This document shows positions 25,940 through 33,671 of a DNA stretch of 41,481 nucleotides, one piece after another. The position numbers were made by a program, and so were the translations under genes. The notes beneath the pieces were generated by a model. It had not been told where the DNA came from and made no database searches. It worked only from the letters and a program-made list of their open reading frames with translations. Every line of letters begins with the position of its first letter. Within the stretch, counting starts at the first letter, position 1. This DNA comes from Candidatus Bacteroides intestinipullorum (GTDB lineage: Bacteria; Bacteroidota; Bacteroidia; Bacteroidales; Bacteroidaceae), in contig JAHLFO010000036.1 in assembly GCA_018883785.1 (NCBI GenBank), positions 1-41,481 on the forward strand, read 5' to 3'.

Positions 25940-26857
25940 TTACATGAGTGAAGGATCCAAGAAGAGGTAGAATCCGCTTACGGGATAAGCTCCTACACCA
26001 TCGATGTTGTGGTAAACGCTACCGAAGTCAAAGTATTGACCGGCTTCGTTGAAAGTGGCGATAGGTGCGGACGGATCGCCCACCGGTGTAGAGGTGTTTC
26101 CAGCTACCGAACCGAAGGTGTTCCACTCGGCATCTGCAGTCGGGCCTTCACCGTTCACCATACGGAAGCCCAATGCCGTGCCTGCAATGAAGTAGCCGTA
26201 TTCGGGATAGGATTCACCATCGAGGACGATGTAAGGTGCTTCGAAGTCGTCTTCATATACAGTTGCGCCAAATACGTATTCAAAGTAGCTGTTGTCGTAC
26301 GGGCTCTTGAAGCGATAGATGTTCTGGTCAGGGTGCTTCTCCACTACGATTTCGCTGATTTGAATGTTGGCTGCACCAAAGGGCGAGAACATGTTATCTA
26401 TCAGTACGGCTTGTTCAGAAACCGTGTTCCATACCAGCGGGCAGGTGATGGTGAAAGTCTGTGAAGAGGGAGCGTAGGGCGTACCGTCGGTGAAAGCCAA
26501 AGTCACGGAATAGGGCACGTCGCGTTCCAGGTTTTGGTACGAAACGGTCAGTGTGGTCTTGTTCTCGCCGTTGGCAAAGTTTACCGTTGTGGGCACGTCG
26601 AACAAGCCTTGTGCGCCTTCGCCCAGCGTGACGGTCAGTTCGGCTTGTGAGTCGCCGCCTACGTTGGTGCGGTACACATCCAGCGTGATGGTGCCATCGG
26701 GGTCATCTACGGTAATCTCGGTGCTTTGGGAGGCGGAGAAGTAGACGCCTTCGCCTTCTACAGCAGGTCCTGCCGCCCATTCATCGTCTGAACAGGCGCT
26801 GAATGTCATCAGGCCGCCTGCCAGCATCATAAGAAAATATTTGTTTAATGCTTTCAT
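25940..26857 (-). CDS. Surface lipoprotein of left SusC/SusD operon (putative glycan-binding)
   Basis: A 305-residue lipoprotein: signal peptide, lipobox FSAC (C22), then SDDEW typical of surface export. A beta-sandwich domain (about 35-140) has the Calx-beta-like pattern VYFSASQSTEITVDD..., followed by a second beta-rich domain with YRFKSPYDNSYFEYVFG. It resembles SusE/SusF-type surface glycan-binding proteins in position and build, but no binding residues can be named. It is the third gene of the operon, 80 bases after susD, and is matched in the right operon by the paralogue at 38427. Confidence 0.75.
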   Translation of the reverse strand: MKALNKYFLMMLAGGLMTFSACSDDEWAAGPAVEGEGVYFSASQSTEITVDDPDGTITLDVYRTNVGGDSQAELTVTLGEGAQGLFDVPTTVNFANGENKTTLTVSYQNLERDVPYSVTLAFTDGTPYAPSSQTFTITCPLVWNTVSEQAVLIDNMFSPFGAANIQISEIVVEKHPDQNIYRFKSPYDNSYFEYVFGATVYEDDFEAPYIVLDGESYPEYGYFIAGTALGFRMVNGEGPTADAEWNTFGSVAGNTSTPVGDPSAPIATFNEAGQYFDFGSVYHNIDGVGAYPVSGFYLFLDPSLM

Positions 26858-26937
26858 ATTCTGTTTTTGGGGTTTAATTCCGGCCGGTGTGGTGACCGGC
26901 CGGAGGTTGAATGATTCAGTTGTCAGCTGTCTCCAGA

Positions 26938-28566
26938 TTAGTTGCCCGGGGCAAATTCACCTATCGGCGTCGGACGCACGGGGATGGCGGACGACGGGTC
27001 AGGATTGTTGTTGTCTTGCAGGGCCACGTTGGCATCTACCTCAAACTGCGGGATGACCAGCGTCCAGTTGGGCTTGCCGCCCTTGGTGTTGATCTTGTAC
27101 TGGTCGATGGGTACATTGGTGCCCTCGTAGTTCTGGATAACATCCGGTTTCAGGCGCTTGGCCGTGGGGAAGGCGTTGCCCTCGCCCCAGAATTCGATGC
27201 GCATCTGCTTCAATACCTCCAACTGGAAGGTGCGCAGGTCGCTTGTCTGGAAGTTGTAGTCCGGCTGGCGATAGCCTTGCATGAAGGAGTTCAGCTTGGC
27301 CACGCCGGCTGCTACGCCTTGGCTGGCGCCGATGGCTTCAGCCTCGATGAAGTACATCTCTTCCACACGCATGATGGGGATGTCCACCGATGCGCCCGTG
27401 GAGAAGTCAGAATAGTTGCCACTGCCGCAGCGGAACTTGATGGACAGGTAGTCCGGCTTGCCGTCCAGCCATGATTGGCCGCGCACGGACTGGTAGTTGA
27501 AGAGCGTGCGGTCCGGATCCAGGAAAGCCTGCTTGCGGAAGTCCGTGTAGGCAATCTCGTCGTAGAGTGAGCTGAGAATCATCGGCTCGTACAAGTCGGC
27601 ATAGCCCCAACTGGATTCGGCGGAGATGTGTCCCGTATAGTTGGCCAGGTTGCCCAGGTTGTCGGGTGACGGATGCAGGTACCACATCCAGCCGGAAGTG
27701 GCCGTGTTGAAGCCCGTAGTCGGGTCGAGCCATTCGGCTTCCGTCATGGGCTGGCCACCGCAAGCGTCGATGGCACGGCGGGCATAGTCGGCAGCCTCGG
27801 CGTATTGCTCGTTCCACAGGTAGACCTTAGCCTTCAGGCCATACACCACGGGCAGGCTGGGGAAGGTCTTGGACGACGGGGTGAAGTTGGCGAAGCAGCT
27901 TTCGGCCTTGTCCAGGTCGGAGAGGATGAACTCTACCAGTTCCTCGCGGGTTACGCGGGGGTTGTTCTTGGCCATGTCGTTCGTCGTGGCCTCTGTCACG
28001 ATGGGCACCGTCAGTCCCATCACCTTGCTGCAGTCCGTGTAGATGTTGTCCATCGGCTCGAACAGTACCATCAGCATGTAGTAATCGAAGGCGCGGTTGG
28101 CGTAGGCGATGCCGGCATAGCCCTTCATTTCGTCGCTCAGGCTCTCGTCGGTGATGTCCACAGAAGCAATCACGTCGTTGGCCGACTTGATGAACTGGTA
28201 GCACGTGAACCAAGGCAGGTAGCTGTTGTAGGTGCTGGGACCCATCTGCATGCAGGCAGCGTAGGTCCACCACCAGTTGTAGCCGTATTCCGTGGGGACG
28301 AGGTCGCCCAGCATGTTGCTCTGGTCCAGCATCAGGCCGGGATAGGCCAGGTCGGTTTCATGCGTCTGCTTGCCATACACCATGTAGCCCTGCACCATCT
28401 GCGAGGGTATGCCGTTGACGCTGGCTGCCAAGGCCGATGCGGAGGCTCCGATTTGCTCGGAAGTGGCCGATCCGCCTTCGGGGAATGTCTCTTCGATACA
28501 GCCGGTCAGCATCGGTGCCGATACGGCGGCGGCTGCAAACAGTTTGAGTATATTGTTCTTCTTCAT
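26938..28566 (-). CDS. SusD/RagB-like lipoprotein, left operon
   Basis: A 542-residue outer-membrane lipoprotein that caps its SusC partner and captures substrate. Signal peptide with lipobox LTGC (C23), then IEETFPEGG; the right-hand homologue has TGCIEETFP at the same place. TPR-like helices run through 100-300 (GYAGIAYANRAFDYYMLMVLFEP) and the C-terminal RagB/SusD motifs follow (PIMRVEEMYFIEAEA, RIEFWGEGNAFPTAKRL, NPDPSSAIPVRPTP). The start is 24 bases after the susC stop. The substrate is not predictable; no glycosidase gene is in the operon. Confidence 0.95.
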   Translation of the reverse strand: MKKNNILKLFAAAAVSAPMLTGCIEETFPEGGSATSEQIGASASALAASVNGIPSQMVQGYMVYGKQTHETDLAYPGLMLDQSNMLGDLVPTEYGYNWWWTYAACMQMGPSTYNSYLPWFTCYQFIKSANDVIASVDITDESLSDEMKGYAGIAYANRAFDYYMLMVLFEPMDNIYTDCSKVMGLTVPIVTEATTNDMAKNNPRVTREELVEFILSDLDKAESCFANFTPSSKTFPSLPVVYGLKAKVYLWNEQYAEAADYARRAIDACGGQPMTEAEWLDPTTGFNTATSGWMWYLHPSPDNLGNLANYTGHISAESSWGYADLYEPMILSSLYDEIAYTDFRKQAFLDPDRTLFNYQSVRGQSWLDGKPDYLSIKFRCGSGNYSDFSTGASVDIPIMRVEEMYFIEAEAIGASQGVAAGVAKLNSFMQGYRQPDYNFQTSDLRTFQLEVLKQMRIEFWGEGNAFPTAKRLKPDVIQNYEGTNVPIDQYKINTKGGKPNWTLVIPQFEVDANVALQDNNNPDPSSAIPVRPTPIGEFAPGN

Positions 28567-28590
28567 ATATGTTCGTTTTAACTAAGGGGG

Positions 28591-31500
28591 TTAGAATGTA
28601 AATGTCACACCGCCGGAGATGGTACGCATCGGCGAGTAGTAGGTGGCGTTCGTGCTTGCACTGAAGGACTGGCGCGGGTCGAAGCCCTTGCGCTTGGACC
28701 AGTAGAACACGTTCTCAGCAGACATGTAGAGGCGCAGCGATTCGATGGCCAGCTTCTTGGTCCACTTGCTGGGCAGCGTGTAGCCCACGTTGATATTCTG
28801 GATGTTCAGGTAGCTGGCTTTCGTCAAGAAGCGGGTGGACTGGCCTGCGCTATACTGGTCGTTCATCTGGAAGCGCGGGATGTTGCTGCCCGTGTTCTCC
28901 GGTGTCCAGGCGTTCAGCAAGTCCTTGTGGTAGTTGCTGCCGGTGTTGCCTGCGGGCGAGCCCATGAAGGAAGCATAGGTGCCGTCATACTGCCAACCGC
29001 CAATCTGGTAGGTGAAGTTGATGGCCATATCCACGCCATAGACTTTCAGCGAGGTGCCGAAACCGCCGTATACCTTGGGCAGGGTGCTCTTGTCGGTGAT
29101 GTAGTAGGTGGCATCACTCCATTCGGTAGTCGTCTCGCGGGTTATTGTGCCGTCTTCGCCCGTCACATTCATATACCACAGCGATTCGCCCGTCTCGGGA
29201 TTCACGCCGGCATATTCCTTCATGCGCCAGGTGAACATGGGCAGGTCTTCGCCGATGAAGAAGCTGCCGTTGCTGTAGCCCTGGTAGCCCTTGCCGTCGA
29301 TGGTATATTCCGTGGTGGTCTTCTTGTCGGGGTCCAGCATGGTGATTTGGTTCTTCAGCGTGGAGATGTTCATGTTGACGTTCCACTCGAAGTTGCGTTT
29401 CTTGAAGATGTTGGCATCCAAGGTGATTTCCACGCCGCTGTTGACCATGTCGCCCACGTTGTCCAGGTAGCTGGAGTAACCCAGCGACGGAGCCACGGTG
29501 AAGGAGAACAACATGTCGGTGGTCTTGCGGTGGTAGTATTCGATGCTACCGCTCAGGCGGTCGAACAGTTGGAACTCGGCGCCGACGTTGATGTTGCGGT
29601 TGTTTTCCCACGTGATGTCGCGCGTACCTTTGGATGCGAACGAAGTACCAAGTTCGCCGTTGGAGTTGACGATGTTGAACAGGTCCGTATAGCGGTAGTC
29701 GCCGATGTTGTTGTTACCCTGCGAACCAACGGAGGCTTTCACCTTCAGTTCCTGGATCCAAGACACGTCAAACCAGCTTTCCTTGTTCATCAGCCAAGCG
29801 GCGCCTACCGACCAGAACGTACCCCAGCGGTAGTCCGGGTGGAAGCGTGAAGAGGCGTCGCGGCGTACGGAAGCCGAACCGTAGATGCGTTCGTCGTAGT
29901 TATATTGCAAGCGGCCGAAGTAACCCTCCTGGTTGTGGCGAGACTTGGCAGAATACGAGCCTTGCAGGTCTACGATGGCACCGCTCAATTCCTTGTTGTC
30001 CTGCGAGAACATTTTCTGGCGACTTGCGCCCAAGGTGTAGAGGCGGTAGTCGTAGTATTCGTGACCCAACAGGATGTCGAAGTTGTGGCTGCCGATGTGG
30101 TTGGCATACGAAACCAATTGCTGCAAGTTGTAGTCATAGGCGCGCTGGTGGGCTTTGCTCACCTGACCGCCTGTGCCTTCCCATTGGCCGTAGTAGGGAT
30201 TCAACACCGTGGTCGAACGGGTTTCGTCCAGGTTGAACGAACCGTTGATGGTAATCTTCAGGCCTTCGATGGGCGTGATGTCTACGAATCCGTTGGCCGA
30301 CAGGGCGTTGCCTTCGGCGTTGCGGGTGTTCAGCTTGTTGTCCATGATGGGGTTGGCATCGCCGATGAACGGACGAGTCAGGCCGGCATTCTGGCCGCTA
30401 CCATAGTCCATCATTTCGAAGCCGTTGGCATCTTTCATGATGCTGCCGTCTGCGTTGCGCACATAGAGGGGATAGATGGGGGCAATCTGCGTGGTGAATG
30501 CCCATACGTTACCCGTAGACGAACTGCTACCGTTGTTGGCCAGCGAGTTGTGGTCGAAGCGGGCGTAAGACATGTTGCCGCCTACCTTCATCCAGGGCTT
30601 CACCTGGTAGTCGGCCTTCAGGCGGGCAGTCAGACGCTTCATGTCCGAATTCTCCGTGATACCTTCGTTGCTCAGGTAGCCCAAAGAAATATAGTAAGAA
30701 CCTTTATCGCTGGCAGCGCTGATAGAGAGGTTGTATTCCTGACGCAGGCCGGTGCGCGTACCCAGGTCTTCCCAGTCGTCTGGCATCAGCAGGTAGTCCA
30801 CGCCGTTATAGTTGACGATGTTGCCCAGCGTAGCGTTGGGGTTCAGCTTGCCGTTCTGTCCGATGAGGAACTGGCCTTCGGGTATATTATATACCATGTA
30901 GCCCAAACCACCGTTACCGGCAGGACCGGCAATGTTGTTGTTGGCCATGATCCAGGCTTGTTGCGGGGTCATGCCCATGGCGTTGGTATAATAGTTTGTC
31001 ATGGCCTTGTAGTGCTGTTCGTAGTACTGGCCGGGATCGGTGATGACGTCATAGTTCTGCAAAGCGCGCGTGTTGGCACCCCATTTGGCATCTAACGTCA
31101 CCTTGGCTTCGCCCTTCTCGTTGGCACGCTTCGTGGTGATGATGACCACGCCGTTGGCACCACGGGCACCGTACAAGGCGTTGGAAGCAGCATCCTTCAA
31201 TACCGTCATGGACTCCACGTCGTTGGGGTTCAGGTTGCCCAGGTCGCCGGTGTAAGGTGCACCGTCCACGATGATAAGCGGGTCATTACCAGCATTGATA
31301 GAGCTGATACCACGGATGCGGATGGTAGGCGAGGAGCTGGGGTCACCGCTGCTGGATGTCAGCGTAACGCCCGGTGCCGCGCCAGCCAGTGCGCCCGTGA
31401 CGCTTGTCACCTGTGACTGTGCGATCTTCTGGTCGTCCACCACCGTGGCCGAACCCGTGAAGGCGGACTTCTTGGCGGTACCGAAAGCCACTACCATCAC

Positions 31501-31812
31501 CTCGTCCAGCAACTCTGCGTTGGTCTTCATGTACACCGTCATATTTGGCTGAATCTTAGCCTCTTGCGTGTGCATACCAACATAGGAAATTACCAGAGTT
31601 CCCGCCGAACTTGGTACGTTCGACAACGTGAACTTACCATCTACGTCAGTAATGGTACCTTGCTGGGTACCCTTCACTTGTACTGACGCTCCGATCACCG
31701 GCTGCCCGTCTTCGTCAGAAATCACAACACCTGTGACCCTCTGAGTCTGGGCAGTCACCAAGCCTATCCCGACGAAGAGACAGGCCAATAACAGCATTAA
31801 TTTTCTTTTCAT
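28591..31812 (-). CDS. SusC-like TonB-dependent transporter, full-length (expressed) copy
   Basis: A 1,073-residue outer-membrane transporter. Signal peptide 1-21, carboxypeptidase-regulatory-like domain about 25-95, TonB-box region ELLDEVMVVAFGT (100-112), plug domain about 115-225 (IRIRGISSINAGNDPLIIVD; NALYGARGANGVVIITTK), then a large beta-barrel ending in GGVTFTF, with a terminal phenylalanine. No STN domain, so no anti-sigma signalling is expected. Codons 66 onward (VPSSAGTLVISYVGM) lie in a 40-bp sequence repeated in inverted orientation in the silent susC at 33672; residues 1-64 are on the invertible segment. Promoter at 31869-31899. Substrate is unknown. Confidence 0.95.
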   Translation of the reverse strand: MKRKLMLLLACLFVGIGLVTAQTQRVTGVVISDEDGQPVIGASVQVKGTQQGTITDVDGKFTLSNVPSSAGTLVISYVGMHTQEAKIQPNMTVYMKTNAELLDEVMVVAFGTAKKSAFTGSATVVDDQKIAQSQVTSVTGALAGAAPGVTLTSSSGDPSSSPTIRIRGISSINAGNDPLIIVDGAPYTGDLGNLNPNDVESMTVLKDAASNALYGARGANGVVIITTKRANEKGEAKVTLDAKWGANTRALQNYDVITDPGQYYEQHYKAMTNYYTNAMGMTPQQAWIMANNNIAGPAGNGGLGYMVYNIPEGQFLIGQNGKLNPNATLGNIVNYNGVDYLLMPDDWEDLGTRTGLRQEYNLSISAASDKGSYYISLGYLSNEGITENSDMKRLTARLKADYQVKPWMKVGGNMSYARFDHNSLANNGSSSSTGNVWAFTTQIAPIYPLYVRNADGSIMKDANGFEMMDYGSGQNAGLTRPFIGDANPIMDNKLNTRNAEGNALSANGFVDITPIEGLKITINGSFNLDETRSTTVLNPYYGQWEGTGGQVSKAHQRAYDYNLQQLVSYANHIGSHNFDILLGHEYYDYRLYTLGASRQKMFSQDNKELSGAIVDLQGSYSAKSRHNQEGYFGRLQYNYDERIYGSASVRRDASSRFHPDYRWGTFWSVGAAWLMNKESWFDVSWIQELKVKASVGSQGNNNIGDYRYTDLFNIVNSNGELGTSFASKGTRDITWENNRNINVGAEFQLFDRLSGSIEYYHRKTTDMLFSFTVAPSLGYSSYLDNVGDMVNSGVEITLDANIFKKRNFEWNVNMNISTLKNQITMLDPDKKTTTEYTIDGKGYQGYSNGSFFIGEDLPMFTWRMKEYAGVNPETGESLWYMNVTGEDGTITRETTTEWSDATYYITDKSTLPKVYGGFGTSLKVYGVDMAINFTYQIGGWQYDGTYASFMGSPAGNTGSNYHKDLLNAWTPENTGSNIPRFQMNDQYSAGQSTRFLTKASYLNIQNINVGYTLPSKWTKKLAIESLRLYMSAENVFYWSKRKGFDPRQSFSASTNATYYSPMRTISGGVTFTF
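31580..31619 (-). repeat. Left 40-bp inverted repeat inside susC (recombination site)
   Basis: Reads ACGTACCAAGTTCGGCGG... on the minus strand and is identical over 40 bp to 33672-33711 on the plus strand. After a single mismatch eight more bases agree. Upstream of the 40 bp the two susC copies share nothing; downstream they are diverged homologues. It encodes the last two bases of codon 65 and then VPSSAGTLVISYV. Confidence 0.95.
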
Positions 31813-31868
31813 AAATTCTCTCTTAAAGTTTAACTTTACATTAATTGATTCTTTACTCTAACGAGTTG

Positions 31869-31899
31869 CAAATATATTAATAAATATGAATGCAGCAAT
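31869..31899 (-). promoter_or_regulatory. Sigma-ABfr-type promoter driving the ON susC
   Basis: On the minus strand TTG (31898-31896) is followed after 19 nt by TATATTTG (31876-31869). The predicted leader to the ATG at 31812 is about 50 bases. It lies on the invertible segment, so it would drive whichever susC is joined to it. Confidence 0.7.
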
Positions 31900-32264
31900 T
31901 GTTTCTTTGAAAAAACCTTGTATTTCTGTCAAATTGTTATTTCAAGTCCCGTTTTTCTGCTGAACAACACATATTTTTCGGCTAAATACCCTCCCGGCAT
32001 TGTAACACGATTGCAATATGTGCATTGTTAACTGCGCATTAATTTTAAGGAATGCACGTTTTTTAAAACATAATGGTTAAAATATGGGGCGTAACCCCCA
32101 ATTTTACTTTCAATCTGCGGTTGAGCTTGTTGATGTAGTGCACAGGATATGCCGCCAAAACACATCTTTATCCCGTCTTTTTGTAGATGAAACTGCCCCG
32201 TAAATCTCTTTTTGCCGGACTTGTTTTCCTTTGGCCTGACAATGTGAACCTAAAAAAGGATGAA
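31900..32264. other. Non-coding stretch between susC promoter and recombinase gene
   Basis: About 365 AT-rich bases with no credible gene. A hairpin candidate GGGG-CGTAA-CCCC lies at 32086-32098, nested within GGTTA (32075-32079) and TAACC (32092-32096). I found no convincing consensus promoter for the recombinase; its message must start here or just downstream. An open frame from 32187 is the same frame as the recombinase and could extend it. Confidence 0.5.
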
Positions 32265-33425
32265 ATGGATAAAATAGTTTACAAACTGGTATTTAACCGC
32301 AAAAGAGCCCTCAACAGCCAGGGCATGGCTTTGGTACAAGTAGAAGCCTATATGGACGGACGGAAACGGTATTTCTCCACGCATGTTTACCTGAAGCCTG
32401 AGCAGTGGGATGGCCGGCGAAAAAGGGTGCGGAGCCACCCGAATGCCGAAACTTTGAACCGACGTATCAGTGGCTTTGTAGCAACCTTGGAAAACCTGGA
32501 GCTGCAATTGTGGCGAGAGGGGAGGCGTGTTTCGCCGACGTTGCTGAAAGAAACCCTTTGCAGGGAGACGAGCGGGCAATCGTTCATACGCTTCGTGGAG
32601 CACGAGGTGCGGGATGCTGCCGTCAAGGAAAGTACGCGGCGCAATCTCCGCTCCACTCTGCGGCAGCTGTGTGCTTTTCGTCCGCAAATCTTGTTTGCCG
32701 ACTTGACGTTTGAGTTTGTTGCGGACTTTGAGCTGTTCCTACGACGGCAGAATTTGCACACCAATACGGTGGCCAAGCACCTGAAACACTTGAAGCAGCA
32801 AGTAAATGCCGCCATCCGGAAGGACTACCTCCACCCGCAACGCCATCCGTTCCGCGACTATAAGATAAAAACAGCAACCTATAGGCATACGCACCTGACG
32901 CTGGATGAACTGGCGTGCCTGGAGCAACTCCGTTTGCATGGGCGGCATACCCGCTTGCAGAAGACGTTGGATGCATTCCTGTTCTGCTGTTATGCAGGAC
33001 TGCGCTATTCGGACTTCACTTCCCTGTCTTCGGACAATCTCGTCAATATCGGAAAAGAGCAGTGGCTGATCTACCGCTCCGTGAAGACGCAGACCGAAGT
33101 CCGCCTCCCCTTGTTCGTACTGTTCGGCGGTAAGGGGCTGGCCATTCTGGAGAGGTATGCGGATTGCCTGAATGACTTTTTCCACCTGAAGGACAACTCT
33201 AACGTCAACAAACAGTTGCGTCTGCTGGGTCGGATGGCCGGGTTGAACAAGACCTTCTCCTTTCACACGGCCCGACATACGAATGCCACCTTATTAATAT
33301 ATAAGGGAATCAACATCACCACAATCCAAAAGCTATTGGGACATAAAAACGTGAAAACTACCCAGGTTTATGCCCAAATCATGGACCGAACTGTTGTTCA
33401 CGACCTGAAGACGCACGAGCAATGA
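32265..33425 (+). CDS. Tyrosine recombinase (shufflon invertase candidate)
   Basis: A 386-residue site-specific recombinase from ATG 32265 (MDKIVYKLVFNRKR); the frame opens at 32187, but the extra 26 residues look unlike the family. An arm-binding domain (1-95) and SAM-like core-binding domain (105-200) precede a catalytic domain with the full active site: R247 in YAGLRYSD, K274, H334 and R337 in HTARHTN, H360 in LLGHKNVKTT, and nucleophile Y369. The N-terminal build is that of Bacteroidetes phage/CTn-type integrases that also serve as DNA invertases. Location between the two inverted repeats, inside the segment, makes it the likely enzyme for this switch. Inversion would reverse its orientation. 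Confidence 0.92.
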   Translation: MDKIVYKLVFNRKRALNSQGMALVQVEAYMDGRKRYFSTHVYLKPEQWDGRRKRVRSHPNAETLNRRISGFVATLENLELQLWREGRRVSPTLLKETLCRETSGQSFIRFVEHEVRDAAVKESTRRNLRSTLRQLCAFRPQILFADLTFEFVADFELFLRRQNLHTNTVAKHLKHLKQQVNAAIRKDYLHPQRHPFRDYKIKTATYRHTHLTLDELACLEQLRLHGRHTRLQKTLDAFLFCCYAGLRYSDFTSLSSDNLVNIGKEQWLIYRSVKTQTEVRLPLFVLFGGKGLAILERYADCLNDFFHLKDNSNVNKQLRLLGRMAGLNKTFSFHTARHTNATLLIYKGINITTIQKLLGHKNVKTTQVYAQIMDRTVVHDLKTHEQ

Positions 33426-33671
33426 GCCTTGTGCTCCGGGAGGGGAGTATCAACGCCAAATTTGCCAAGCAGTAGAAAACGGGTAACACAGAACAAGGCT
33501 GTCTTCTCTCAGTAAATATTTATATATCAACAGAATATCGATATTATTGGGTAGAAAAGAGGTAGAACCTACAGGTTTTAGGCTCTGCTTAACAAATTGT
33601 AAATCAGTAGTGATGTTGAAGGCAGATGAGTTTGTTTGCATGTACATGCGGTTGGGAATGAGTGTGTTATG
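33426..33671. other. Non-coding gap between recombinase and silent susC
   Basis: Contains no gene and no promoter reading into the silent susC that I can recognise. Features are AGCCTTGT/ACAAGGCT inverted copies at 33425-33432 and 33493-33500 (a weak candidate for recombinase transcript termination) and a perfect palindrome AATATCGATATT at 33534-33545. TGA at 33659-33661 closes the susC frame just before the repeat. After inversion this gap would lie upstream of the left susC. Confidence 0.55.

Noticed and set aside
32187..32264. Earlier start of the recombinase at 32187
   Set aside because: The extra 26 residues are hydrophobic and unlike the family, whose members begin at a position equivalent to MDKIVYKLVF; not fully excluded.
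33662..33664. GTG as genuine start codon of the right-hand susC
   Set aside because: The protein would lack any signal peptide and half a domain, and an in-frame stop lies immediately upstream; the inverted-repeat junction explains the missing 5' end better.
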